Assembly (NCBI GenBank): GCA_041622675.1
Contig: JBFJYH010000029.1
Coordinates: 1 to 31,814, forward strand
From: Reddybacter sp041622675
GTDB lineage: Bacteria > Pseudomonadota > Gammaproteobacteria > Pseudomonadales > Porticoccaceae
Reading direction: 5' to 3'
Length of the DNA stretch: 31,814 nt
Of this stretch, positions 15,616 through 23,100 are shown piece after piece (positions within the stretch are counted from its first letter, which is position 1; each line of letters opens with the position of its first letter). The position numbers and the translations under genes were made by a program. The notes below the pieces were generated by a model that searched no databases, had not been told where the DNA came from, and saw only the letters and a list, made by a program, of their open reading frames with translations.

Positions 15616-16788
15616 ATGAGTATTAGAGGAAAGGCCTTTATTGCTGGGGTTTACGAGCACCCATTGCGTGAATGCAGCGGTAAAACCGTACCCCAATTGC
15701 ATGCCGAGGTTGCCAAGGGAGCTCTTGAAGATGCCGGTCTAAGTATAGGCGACGTTGACGCCTACTATTGCGCCGGCGATGTGCCGGGCCTTGGTCCCTT
15801 AAATCAAGCTGAATATATGGGCTTGAATGTTGCCCAGTTTGATAGCACCGAAGTGGGTGGCTCGTCCTATGTGGCCCACGTGAATCATGCGGCTCAAGCT
15901 ATTGCCATGGGGCATTGCAAGGTTGCATTGATTACCCTCGCCGGTCGTCCTCGCGCCGACGCCAAAGAAAATTACCGCACCCGCCCCGGTGGTGGTCCAC
16001 CGGCTGACTATGCTTTCGAAGCGCCGTTTCGGCCTGTGGTTGCCAATATGTACGGCATGGCGGCAATGCGTCACATGCACGAATACGGCACCACAAGTGA
16101 GCAGTTAGCCTGGGTGAAAGTTGCGGCCTCTCACCACGCCCAATACAACGAGCACGCAATGTTGCGCAATGTGGTGACTGTGGATGACGTGCTCAACTCG
16201 CCGATGATCAGTGACCCGCTGCACCGTCTCGATTGCTGTGTAATGAGTGATGGCGGCGGAGCGGTCATCGTTGTGTCCCCCGAAATTGCCGCTCAGTTAA
16301 AGCGTCCTGCCGTCAAAGTGCTGGGTGCTGGCGAAGCCATAAAACACCTCAACGGTGGCAAAGTCGATTTAACCTATTCTGGCGCTCGCTGGTCTGGGCC
16401 AAAAGCATTTGCAGAAGCTGGCGTAACACAGGCCGATATTAAATACGCTTCAATCTATGATTCCTTCACCATTACAGTGGTTGAAACTCTTGAAGATCTC
16501 GGTTTTTGTGCCAAGGGTGAGGGTGGTAAATTTGTCGCCGACGGCAACCTGATTTCCGGTGTCGGAAAACTGCCCTTTAATACCGATGGCGGTGGGCTGT
16601 GCAACAACCACCCGACCGATCGGGGCGGCATCACCAAGGTCATTGAAGCTGTGCGCCAGGTGCGTGGCGAAGCCCACCCTAAAGTACAGGTGCCCAACTG
16701 CGATATTGCACTGGCCCACGGTACGGGTGGTTTATTGGGTTCGCGAATGGGCAGCGCAACATTGATACTCGGAGGAGAGGACGCATGA
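15616..16788 (+). CDS. Thiolase-fold protein of the SCP-x/Ltp2 group, lacking the nucleophilic cysteine
   Basis: The 390 residues have a thiolase fold: N-terminal KAFIAGVYEHPLR, YGTTSEQLAWVKVAASHHAQYNEHAM, YASIYDSFTITVVETLEDLGFCAKGEGG, NTDGGGLCNNHP and C-terminal LAHGTGGLLGSRMGSATLIL. In true thiolases the acyl-accepting cysteine sits in the segment that here reads EVGGSSYVAHV (79–89), with no cysteine. The HP motif (332–333) and the late histidine (368) are kept. Loss of that cysteine, with an adjacent DUF35 protein, resembles the Ltp2–ChsH2(DUF35) pair, which acts as a retro-aldolase on CoA thioesters in steroid side-chain breakdown. Aldolase activity is therefore more likely than thiolysis, but the substrate is unknown. 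Good GAGGAG site before the ATG; its 3' end overlaps the next gene by 4 bp. Confidence 0.85.
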   Translation: MSIRGKAFIAGVYEHPLRECSGKTVPQLHAEVAKGALEDAGLSIGDVDAYYCAGDVPGLGPLNQAEYMGLNVAQFDSTEVGGSSYVAHVNHAAQAIAMGHCKVALITLAGRPRADAKENYRTRPGGGPPADYAFEAPFRPVVANMYGMAAMRHMHEYGTTSEQLAWVKVAASHHAQYNEHAMLRNVVTVDDVLNSPMISDPLHRLDCCVMSDGGGAVIVVSPEIAAQLKRPAVKVLGAGEAIKHLNGGKVDLTYSGARWSGPKAFAEAGVTQADIKYASIYDSFTITVVETLEDLGFCAKGEGGKFVADGNLISGVGKLPFNTDGGGLCNNHPTDRGGITKVIEAVRQVRGEAHPKVQVPNCDIALAHGTGGLLGSRMGSATLILGGEDA

Positions 16789-17192
16789 GCAACTTAAACG
16801 GCATGAATCGACCCAGCAAAGTGAGAGCACCCCGCGTCAATGATGAAACGAAAGATTTTTGGGCCGCAACGGCAGATGGGAAATTGCTCGTTAAGCATTG
16901 TAATAGCTGTGGTGAAAATCATTTTTACCCCCGCACCTTTTGCCCCTTTTGTTTCAGCGATGACACGGAGTATCTCGAAACAACAGGGCGTGGCACCATT
17001 TACACCTACAGCGTTATGCGTAGAACCAAAGAGCCTTGGGCCATTGCCTATGTAACTCTCGACGAAGGCCCAACGATGATGACCAATTTAATCGACTGCG
17101 ATTTCGACAAACTTGCAATTGGTCAGGCTGTGAAAGTGGCATTTATTGACACCGGTGAAGGTACGGCTCTGCCGTTTTTTGCACCGGCCTGA
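16785..17192 (+). CDS. DUF35 zinc-ribbon/OB-fold acyl-CoA-associated protein
   Basis: This 135-residue protein has the layout of the DUF35 family. A short N-terminal helix (NDETKDFWAATADGKLLVKHC) leads to a rubredoxin-like zinc ribbon with CNSCG (39–43) and CPFCF (53–57). An OB-fold follows (RGTIYTYSVMRRT, PWAIAYVTLDEGPTMMTNLI). DUF35 proteins form complexes with thiolase-fold partners or hydratases and bind the CoA ester; they are not enzymes on their own. The ATG overlaps the stop of the thiolase-like gene (ATGA), so the two subunits are probably made together. All four cysteines are present. Confidence 0.9.
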   Translation: MSNLNGMNRPSKVRAPRVNDETKDFWAATADGKLLVKHCNSCGENHFYPRTFCPFCFSDDTEYLETTGRGTIYTYSVMRRTKEPWAIAYVTLDEGPTMMTNLIDCDFDKLAIGQAVKVAFIDTGEGTALPFFAPA

Positions 17193-17235
17193 TTGGGCTT
17201 AATTTTTATATTAATAGATCAGTGGTAGGTATTTA

Positions 17236-18339
17236 GTGAAAAATTTCAAAATTGCAGTATTGGCTGGTGATGGTATCGGCCCAGAAATTATGGCAGAAGC
17301 ACTTAAAGTATTGAAAGTTATTGAGGCGCGCAATGATGTCAGCTTTGAACTCATGCCCGCCGCCTTTGGTGCCAATGCTTATTTTGAGTGTGGCCACCCG
17401 TTTCCACAAGCGACCATTGATATTTGTGATGCCGCCGATGCTATTCTCAAAGGCCCTATTGGCTTGAGCCATGAAGAATCGCAAAAAATCCCCGTCGATA
17501 TGCTTCCCGAGCGCGCGGCATTGTTGCCAATGCGTCGTCGTTACAACACCTTTGCCAACTTTCGCCCGGTGTCACTGCCTAAAGCACTGGCCCATTTTTC
17601 GCCGCTTAAACCGGAAATTATTGGTGAAGGCATCGATTTGATTATGGTGCGCGAGCTGGTAGGTGGCCTCTATTTTGGTGAAAAAGAAGAGGGCGTTAAC
17701 GAAGAAGGTTTACGCTATGTGCGCGAAACGCTCGAATACGACGAAGGCCAAATTGAACGTATTCTCCATGAAGCCTTTAAAATTGCTATGCGCCGCAAGA
17801 AAGTGCTACACAACATCCACAAGAGCAATGTTTTAAAGTCGAGTGTGTTGTGGAACCAAATTATTGACGAAATCGCGCCGCAATATCCTGAAGTGAAAGT
17901 GATCCATATTTTAGTTGACGCCGCTGCCACCCTACTGTGTTTAAACCCGACTCAATTCGATGTCATGGTGATGGAGAATATGTTTGGCGATATTCTGAGT
18001 GATCAGGGCGGTGGTATTCTCGGCTCCCTTGGTTTAATGCCTTCGGCTTGTCTGGGGCCAGATAAGGCTTACTACGAGCCCTCCCATGGCTCAGCACCGG
18101 ATATCGCCGGCAAGAATATTGCCAATCCCTATTCGATGATAGGTTCGGTGGCGATGATGTTGGAAAACAGCTTCGATATGCTCGACGAAGCGGAAAATGT
18201 GTGGGCTGCCATGCAAGGTGTTTTCGCGGATGGTTTTTCAACAGCTGATTTAAGTAAGCCGGGTTCCGGTGTCACCATGATTAGCACCCAGGAGTTTGGC
18301 GAGCGTGTGGTGGCTAAGCTGGCGGCGCAAACGCCCTAA
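17236..18339 (+). CDS. Isocitrate/isopropylmalate dehydrogenase family protein
   Basis: This is a 367-residue beta-decarboxylating dehydrogenase, using NAD and a divalent metal to oxidise a 2-hydroxy dicarboxylic acid. Key residues of LeuB are all visible: R100, R110, R139, Y146 (GGLYFGE), K196, and metal ligands D228, D252 and D256 (NMFGDILSDQ). GSAPDIAGKNIANP points to NAD. The substrate-side loop reads PERAALLPMR, keeping the double leucine but having one residue more than T. thermophilus LeuB, with arginine at the position of LeuB Glu87. It lies 43 bp after the DUF35 gene rather than with leuCD, so a catabolic role on a different alkyl-malate is plausible. The start is GTG 17236, preceded by TAGGT. 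Confidence 0.85.
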   Translation: MKNFKIAVLAGDGIGPEIMAEALKVLKVIEARNDVSFELMPAAFGANAYFECGHPFPQATIDICDAADAILKGPIGLSHEESQKIPVDMLPERAALLPMRRRYNTFANFRPVSLPKALAHFSPLKPEIIGEGIDLIMVRELVGGLYFGEKEEGVNEEGLRYVRETLEYDEGQIERILHEAFKIAMRRKKVLHNIHKSNVLKSSVLWNQIIDEIAPQYPEVKVIHILVDAAATLLCLNPTQFDVMVMENMFGDILSDQGGGILGSLGLMPSACLGPDKAYYEPSHGSAPDIAGKNIANPYSMIGSVAMMLENSFDMLDEAENVWAAMQGVFADGFSTADLSKPGSGVTMISTQEFGERVVAKLAAQTP

Positions 18340-18407
18340 AATCTAGCGTAGCCTCGGCCTTTGTGAGTGTGAATTCCGATCAAAATAATCCATAAAAAGG
18401 AATAATA

Positions 18408-18908
18408 ATGCCGCCTAAAAAACTCTCAGCTTTTCACCGGGGAATGCACCAGGTAGCGTCCACAAAAGCGGGCGCTTGGTTTCTGGCGCGCACGCAGCAT
18501 CACCTCGATCGCGTTGTCTTCAAGCTTTCGGGGGGACGCACCACCCTAGCGGGTATATTGACCGGCCTGTCAGTGGTGGTGTTGTCTGCAAAGGGTGCTA
18601 AGAGTGGTGTGATTCGCGACATCCCTTTGCTCTGCATAGAAGATGAGACCGAGCCAGGTGTGTTTGCTATTGTCGCGTCCAACTTTGGTCAGGGCCATCA
18701 CCCAGCCTGGTATTACAACCTCAAGGCCTACCCAGAGGTTAGCTGTACCCTGCGTGGTCAGGCCCAGCGCTATAGCGCCACTGAATTAGAGGGGGAGGAA
18801 TACGCGCGTTATTGGGGCTATGCCCTCGATACCTATATGGGCTTCCCCCACTATAAAAGTCGCGTGGGGAAGCGCCATATCCCCATTTTTGCGATGAAAC
18901 CGATCTAA
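18408..18908 (+). CDS. Ddn/DUF385-type nitroreductase family protein
   Basis: The 166-residue product matches the deazaflavin-dependent nitroreductase (Ddn) family, a split beta-barrel that binds F420 or a flavin. Diagnostic elements are LSAKGAKSGVIRDIPLLCIED, IVASNFGQGHHPAWYYNLKAYPEVSC, and a C-terminal YWGYALDTYMGFPHYKSRVG followed by a short strand. In actinobacteria such proteins use F420H2 to reduce enones, nitro groups or quinones. Whether this organism makes F420 cannot be seen here, and some relatives may use other cofactors. AGGA precedes the ATG. It lies 68 bp after the dehydrogenase and 37 bp before the epoxide-hydrolase-like gene, so a common transcript is likely. Confidence 0.85.
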   Translation: MPPKKLSAFHRGMHQVASTKAGAWFLARTQHHLDRVVFKLSGGRTTLAGILTGLSVVVLSAKGAKSGVIRDIPLLCIEDETEPGVFAIVASNFGQGHHPAWYYNLKAYPEVSCTLRGQAQRYSATELEGEEYARYWGYALDTYMGFPHYKSRVGKRHIPIFAMKPI

Positions 18909-18945
18909 ATACCGCTCAAAATAACCTTAAGTAAGGTGATTCATA

Positions 18946-19338
18946 ATGGCCGCACAAGACCATAAAAAAACCGTCGTAGACTTTTGCCAGGCATGGGAAA
19001 ACCTCGATATTGATGCCGTGCTCGATTTCATGAGTGAAGATGCGGTGTACCACAATATGCCGATGGATCCGTTGGTAGGGCAGGAGCAAATTCGTGGCTT
19101 TCTCACGGCGTTTCTTGGTGCTGCGAGTTATTGCCGTTTTCAGATTCTCACCACTGTTGCCGATGGCGAGCGTGTTGTCACTGAAAGACTTGATAGTTTT
19201 ACACTGGGCGACAATACGCTATCAGAACTGCCAGTACTGGGGGTGTTCGAATTTAATGCTGCGGGTAAGATTAATAATTGGCGTGAATACTTCGATTTGC
19301 AAACCTGGCTCGATAAAGGGGGCCCCGCCATTGGTTAG
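18946..19338 (+). CDS. Limonene-1,2-epoxide-hydrolase-like SnoaL/NTF2 fold protein
   Basis: The 130-residue cone-shaped alpha+beta fold resembles limonene-1,2-epoxide hydrolase (LEH). The LEH active-site set can be placed: Y35 and N37 (VYHNMPM), R81 and D83 (TERLDSF), and the position of LEH Asp132, which is E114 here (NWREYFD). LEH opens epoxides by direct attack of a water held by Tyr, Asn and Asp. Four of five residues are kept and the fifth is a conservative D-to-E change. Related SnoaL-type proteins include steroid isomerases and dehydratases, so hydration or isomerisation of a double bond is an alternative. It follows the Ddn-like gene closely. Confidence 0.8.
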   Translation: MAAQDHKKTVVDFCQAWENLDIDAVLDFMSEDAVYHNMPMDPLVGQEQIRGFLTAFLGAASYCRFQILTTVADGERVVTERLDSFTLGDNTLSELPVLGVFEFNAAGKINNWREYFDLQTWLDKGGPAIG

Positions 19339-19396
19339 TCCGGTGTACTCGCAACGCTGTCTATTGTTTTAAATTACACGACAAGTAGCTGATTGA

Positions 19397-20332
19397 TTGC
19401 AAAAAAATGACTATCTAAAAGCCACTCTTTTACTCAATTTAGCCGGGTTGTTCTGGGCTGGCAATCTGATTGCCGGCAGTCTGTTGAGTGACTATATAGG
19501 CCCCGGTTTTATTGTCGCCAGCAGAGCGGTTGCCGGCAGCGTGATTTTTATAATAGTCATTCGATTGGGTGGCCAAGGGGATATATTAAAGGGTGTCAAA
19601 AGCTGGCCCTTACTGATACTGATGTCCCTGAGTGGCGTGCTCGGCTTCCAGCTCTTTCTCTATTTTGGCTTGCGCTATACCACGCCAATTAACGCCGGGT
19701 TGATGAATGCCTTAACCCCGCTGGCTACTGCCCTGTTGTCAGCTATTTTTCTACGTGAGCAATTACACCGCAGTCAATGGTTGGCAGCGGCCATTACCGT
19801 GGTTGGTGTTGGCTGGATACTCAGCGGGGGTGTTTTGTCTGACTTGCTCTCCCTGGAGCTTAATATTGGCGATATATTGATACTGCTAGCCGTACTCTCA
19901 TGGAGCATTTATGGCATGGCCGGACGGCGGGTCATGCGTACTATGAGCGCGCTGGAAACTACAGCAATTGGTCTGTTTTTATCGGTAATTCCGGCGCTGT
20001 TACTAGCGACTGTGGAGGGATTCTTTTTTATTAAACCGCAAATCAGTGTCTTGGTTATTGCAGTTCTGGCCTTCGTTTGCATCGGACCAACGGTGTTATC
20101 GCTATTTTGGTGGAACCGAGGCGTACAGTTAATAGGCCCGAGTCACGCCTCGCTCTATCTCAATGTGATACCCGTTTACGCTATTGTTTTGGCGGTGTTT
20201 TTACTCGATGCTAGGCTCAGTAGCAGTGATATTATTGGTGCCTGCCTCGTCCTTGGCGGCAGTCTCTACGGCGGTTTTTCAGCCGTCATGGGTGCTCGGG
20301 TGTCGACACAGGTCGCAACAGGGGATTCCTAA
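19397..20332 (+). CDS. EamA/DMT family transporter
   Basis: This 311-residue integral membrane protein has about ten hydrophobic helices arranged as two EamA repeats (roughly 10–140 and 155–295). Typical family elements are LNLAGLFWAGNLIAGSLL, FGLRYTTPINAGLMNALTPL, FLREQLHRSQWLAAAITVVGVGWILSG, LLAVLSWSIYGMAGRR and ASLYLNVIPVYAIVLA. Members export amino acids, metabolites or drugs; the substrate cannot be read from sequence. The start is weak: TTG 19397 with no clear ribosome site. No ATG fits before the first helix. It lies 58 bp after the epoxide-hydrolase-like gene and ends facing the convergent SDR gene. Confidence 0.85.
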   Translation: MQKNDYLKATLLLNLAGLFWAGNLIAGSLLSDYIGPGFIVASRAVAGSVIFIIVIRLGGQGDILKGVKSWPLLILMSLSGVLGFQLFLYFGLRYTTPINAGLMNALTPLATALLSAIFLREQLHRSQWLAAAITVVGVGWILSGGVLSDLLSLELNIGDILILLAVLSWSIYGMAGRRVMRTMSALETTAIGLFLSVIPALLLATVEGFFFIKPQISVLVIAVLAFVCIGPTVLSLFWWNRGVQLIGPSHASLYLNVIPVYAIVLAVFLLDARLSSSDIIGACLVLGGSLYGGFSAVMGARVSTQVATGDS

Positions 20333-20448
20333 TAGCATCTAAACGTGGCGCTCGAGGGCTTTTTCTTTTCGTGTCAGGACGGGCCTGTCAGAGCGCTTTC
20401 CCCAGCCGTTTTTTCGTTGGTTAGCCTTTTGGTTTGTGTCTGTACAAA

Positions 20449-21222
20449 CTACAGATAACCATAGGCCGTCCAGCCGCCGTCGATATTGAGGGTCTCCCCG
20501 GTCATAAATCCTGCGCCCGGCCCTGCCACAAAGGTCACTGCCGCGGCAATATCTTCAACGCAGCCCATGCGACGTTGGGGTGTGCGTTTTTCAATGGCAG
20601 CCGCCGCGAGTTTGCCATCGGCTGCCAGTTGCTCAATCATCTCGGTGCGAATATACCCTGGGGCAATGCAGTTGACCCGCACCTGGTATTTGGCGCATTC
20701 CACAGCCATTACACGGGTCATATGTTCTACCGCCGCCTTCGATGTGCAGTAAGAAAGCGTTTGGGGAATCGCGTTCTGGCCGACGATGGAGCCAATGTTA
20801 ATCACAGATCCACCATTGCCGGCTTCTTTCATTTGCCGAATCGCCGCCTGTGAGCATAAAAAGACCGATTTGGCATTAATGTCCATATGGCTATTCCAGT
20901 TTTCTTCCGTCATTTGTAGCAGTGGCTGAGGGTTGGATATTCCCGCATTGTTGACCAGTATGTCGACCGGTCCAAGCTGTTCTTTTACAGCTGCAAAAGT
21001 CGCCGTTACAGCGCTGCCACTCTCGACTTTACAGCCAAAGGCCATGGCCTTTCCGCCCTTTGCTTGAATTGTTGCCACAACATCATTGGCATTATCTGCT
21101 TTGGTTGCAATGCAGGCTACATGCGCCCCCTCATTGGCTAGGGCGATGGCAATGCCCTTGCCTATACCTCGGCTAGCGCCGGTGACAAAAGCTATATTTC
21201 CGTTCAAGGTCTGCGCTGTCAT
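20449..21222 (-). CDS. SDR family oxidoreductase (3-hydroxyacyl-CoA/FabG-like)
   Basis: This is a classical short-chain dehydrogenase of 257 residues. The nucleotide-binding TGASRGIG lies at 14–21, with NNAG at 91–94. The catalytic residues are S145 (NIGSIVGQ), Y158 and K162 (SYCTSKAA). PGYIRTEM at 188–195 follows, and the C-terminal TGETLNIDGGWTAYG is the usual last strand. No typical NADPH-selecting basic residues are obvious after strand 2 (CIATKADN), so coenzyme preference is open. It probably oxidises a hydroxyl group in the same catabolic route as its neighbours, but this is inferred from position only. AGGACA lies ahead of the ATG. It is convergent with the EamA gene. Confidence 0.9.
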   Translation of the reverse strand: MTAQTLNGNIAFVTGASRGIGKGIAIALANEGAHVACIATKADNANDVVATIQAKGGKAMAFGCKVESGSAVTATFAAVKEQLGPVDILVNNAGISNPQPLLQMTEENWNSHMDINAKSVFLCSQAAIRQMKEAGNGGSVINIGSIVGQNAIPQTLSYCTSKAAVEHMTRVMAVECAKYQVRVNCIAPGYIRTEMIEQLAADGKLAAAAIEKRTPQRRMGCVEDIAAAVTFVAGPGAGFMTGETLNIDGGWTAYGYL

Positions 21223-21522
21223 TATTATTGTCCTGTGTTGGAGAAACTGGTGTAACAGTAGCCTTGTGCGAGTTCCTATGTAAAGGAATCTATAGAGTGT
21301 GTGCTGTGTGAAATGTTAAGGGCAATCTCAACGCTTGGTTGGCGCAGAGTATTAACCGGCTGAACAATTTTTTGAAAGAGTTAGGAAGGGATATTTTTGT
21401 GGAGGGAAAGTAGGGGGGGGTATAGCAGTGTTGGTGAAGACAATATTTATAGATTATTGGTGCTTGGCCACCCTAAAGTGGCCTGTTCAGTGCGGCACCG
21501 CTACATCCATTTAGTCGATGAT
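21223..21522. other. Intergenic region between acuI and the SDR gene
   Basis: This 300-bp gap separates two leftward genes and should hold the SDR promoter, but I see no convincing -35/-10 pair. It contains a G8 tract (21413–21420) and a short inverted repeat TTCCT-N6-AGGAA (21273–21288). It also holds the palindromic hairpin at 21466–21483, which carries the CACCCTAAA motif. No gene is supported. Confidence 0.45.
21466..21483. repeat. Short palindrome containing CACCCTAAA
   Basis: GGCCAC (21466–21471) and GTGGCC (21478–21483) form a perfect 6-bp stem around CCTAAA. It lies about 40 nt downstream of the acuI stop. There is no T-tract on either strand. The 9-mer CACCCTAAA (21469–21477) also occurs at 23101, 23131 (reverse) and 30725. 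Confidence 0.45.
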
Positions 21523-22518
21523 TTAAGCGTTAACATCAATCACTTTTCGGCCCTTAATCTTACCAGCGAGAATATCTTTGGCGAGTGTCGGTACATTGCT
21601 GAGGGGTTCAACGCTGTAGATTTGGCGTAATAAATCACGATCGACCAGTTCGGCGAGAGAGTCCCAAGCGCGCTGGCGGCGCTCGATAGGAGCCATCACC
21701 GAGTCAATACCGCGCAGGGTAACACTACGTAAAATAAAGGGCATAACCGTGGCGGGTAAATTAATACTGCCTGCCAGTCCACAGGCTGTCACCATTCCAT
21801 CATAGCGGGTTTGTGCTAATACACTGGCCAGAGTGTTGCCGCCGACACTGTCGACAGCGCCTGCCCAGGTTTCGGCTTCCAGTGGCCCCGGGTCTCGGGC
21901 GAGCTGGTCACGGGCAATAATGTGCTGGGCGCCGAGCGCTTCAAGTAGCGGACGAGCTTCGTCAACTCGGCCGGTTGAGGCGGTAACCTCATAACCGAGT
22001 TTGGCTAACAACATAATAGCCACTGTGCCGACGCCTCCGGCTGCCCCGGTAACGACAATTGGGCCAGATTCAGGTTTAACGTCCCAGTCCTGTAGGGCAA
22101 GTACGCAGAGCATAGCGGTGTAACCGGCGGTGCCTATGGCCATTGTCTCTTCGAGACTAAAGGCTTCGGGAACCCGCACTAACCACTGGGCTTTGAGCTT
22201 TTGTTTTTGGGAATAACCGCCCCAGTAGCTCTCAGATAAGCCAAATCCGTTGACCAACACTCGGTCGCCGATTTTAAACGCTGGATGTTTTGACTCGCTC
22301 ACCGTGCCAGCTAAATCGATGCCTCCCACCATGGGGAACTTGCGACAGATGGGCAAGGTGCCCGTCGCGGCGAGACCATCCTTATAGTTAACGGTGGAGT
22401 AGGCGACATCGACCAGCACCTCTTCGTCTGGGAGGTCGGCAAGGTTGATCTGCTGAATTGAAGCACTGATATCGTTCTCATTTTTATCGATAATAAGCGC
22501 ATTAAAAGGTGAAGTCAT
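21523..22518 (-). CDS. acuI: Acrylyl-CoA reductase (NADPH)-type MDR oxidoreductase, AcuI/YhdH family
   Basis: AcuI reduces acryloyl-CoA to propionyl-CoA with NADPH; E. coli YhdH is the same group. The 331 residues align along the full length: STVNYKDGLAATG, FPMVGGIDLAGTV, NGFGLSESYWGGYSQ, IGTAGYTAMLCVLALQ, VVTGAAGGVGTVAIMLLAKLG (nucleotide-binding fold), WAGAVDSVGGNTLA, ACGLAGSINLPATVMPFILR and the closing GRKVIDVN. No zinc ligands are present, as expected for this group. It could detoxify acryloyl-CoA from DMSP or 3-hydroxypropionate breakdown, or reduce another short enoyl-CoA. No dddD/dddL/dmdA homolog is seen nearby. It is on the same strand as the flavin reductase, 45 bp downstream of it. 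Confidence 0.9.
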   Translation of the reverse strand: MTSPFNALIIDKNENDISASIQQINLADLPDEEVLVDVAYSTVNYKDGLAATGTLPICRKFPMVGGIDLAGTVSESKHPAFKIGDRVLVNGFGLSESYWGGYSQKQKLKAQWLVRVPEAFSLEETMAIGTAGYTAMLCVLALQDWDVKPESGPIVVTGAAGGVGTVAIMLLAKLGYEVTASTGRVDEARPLLEALGAQHIIARDQLARDPGPLEAETWAGAVDSVGGNTLASVLAQTRYDGMVTACGLAGSINLPATVMPFILRSVTLRGIDSVMAPIERRQRAWDSLAELVDRDLLRQIYSVEPLSNVPTLAKDILAGKIKGRKVIDVNA

Positions 22519-22563
22519 GGCGTGGTCTCCCAGGCAGTGTGAAGCGAGTATTGTCAGTGTTCT

Positions 22564-23046
22564 TTACTTGCTGACATCAATTTTGGCGTATTGGCCTTTG
22601 TAAAAGCCCAGAGGCTCTTTGTTGGCATTGCTCATTTCGTGGACTCGGCCCACGATAATGACATGGTCGCCACCCTCGTAGAGGTGCTCTGTCGAGCATT
22701 CAAAGCGAACACTGTAATCGTTCAGTACCGGTACGCCAGCCAGGCCTTCGCTCGAATCAATCTGAGCAAACTTGTCGGCATCTTTGGTCGCGAACAAGCG
22801 TGATACATCTTCCTGGCCCGAGTGCAGGATGTGAATGGCAAAGTTTTTAGCCTTATAAAAAGCGTCAAAGCTGTTGGCGTTTCGAGCGATAGCCCACATT
22901 ACCAGGGGTGGTTCAAGGGAAACGGAAGAAAAGCTGTTCGCGGTGCACCCCACTTTGGCGCCATCGGGGGCAGTGGTAGTGACAACGGTAATACCGGTGG
23001 CAAATGCGCCAAGGGAGTCGCGAAATTCTCGTGCATCTAAAGTCAT
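22564..23046 (-). CDS. Flavin reductase family protein (HpaC/HsaB-like)
   Basis: The 160-residue product is a flavin reductase-like FMN-binding split barrel. Marks are FRDSLGAFATGITVVTT near the N-terminus, GCTANSFSSVSLEPPLVMW and NFAIHILHSGQEDVSRLFA, then the DHVIIVGRVHE strand and a C-terminal GFYKGQYAKI. These proteins supply reduced FMN or FAD to a separate monooxygenase, as HsaB does for HsaA in steroid A-ring cleavage. No monooxygenase partner is encoded in the window, so it may be elsewhere. It lies 45 bp upstream of acuI on the same strand. A 9-bp inverted repeat (23101–23139) sits 54 bp before its start and could be an operator. Confidence 0.88.
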   Translation of the reverse strand: MTLDAREFRDSLGAFATGITVVTTTAPDGAKVGCTANSFSSVSLEPPLVMWAIARNANSFDAFYKAKNFAIHILHSGQEDVSRLFATKDADKFAQIDSSEGLAGVPVLNDYSVRFECSTEHLYEGGDHVIIVGRVHEMSNANKEPLGFYKGQYAKIDVSK

Positions 23047-23100
23047 GATCGAATTTTCCAGTTTAGTCAGTGTAAAGTTAGTTATTTAGTTATAGGAGTT

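Noticed and set aside
15514..15702. Minus-strand frame encoding a tyrosine/aspartate-rich peptide across the 15-bp repeats
   Set aside because: The apparent peptide periodicity is produced by the DNA repeats, and the frame overlaps the start of the thiolase-like gene.
17236..18339. Calling this gene leuB outright
   Set aside because: It lacks leuC/leuD neighbours and has a changed substrate loop, so only the family name is justified.
21397..21630. Plus-strand frame of 77 codons between acuI and the SDR gene
   Set aside because: It runs into the 3' end of acuI on the opposite strand and has no recognisable domain or ribosome site.
21523..23046. DMSP-degradation locus suggested by AcuI
   Set aside because: No DMSP lyase or demethylase is nearby, and AcuI/YhdH proteins are common outside DMSP pathways.
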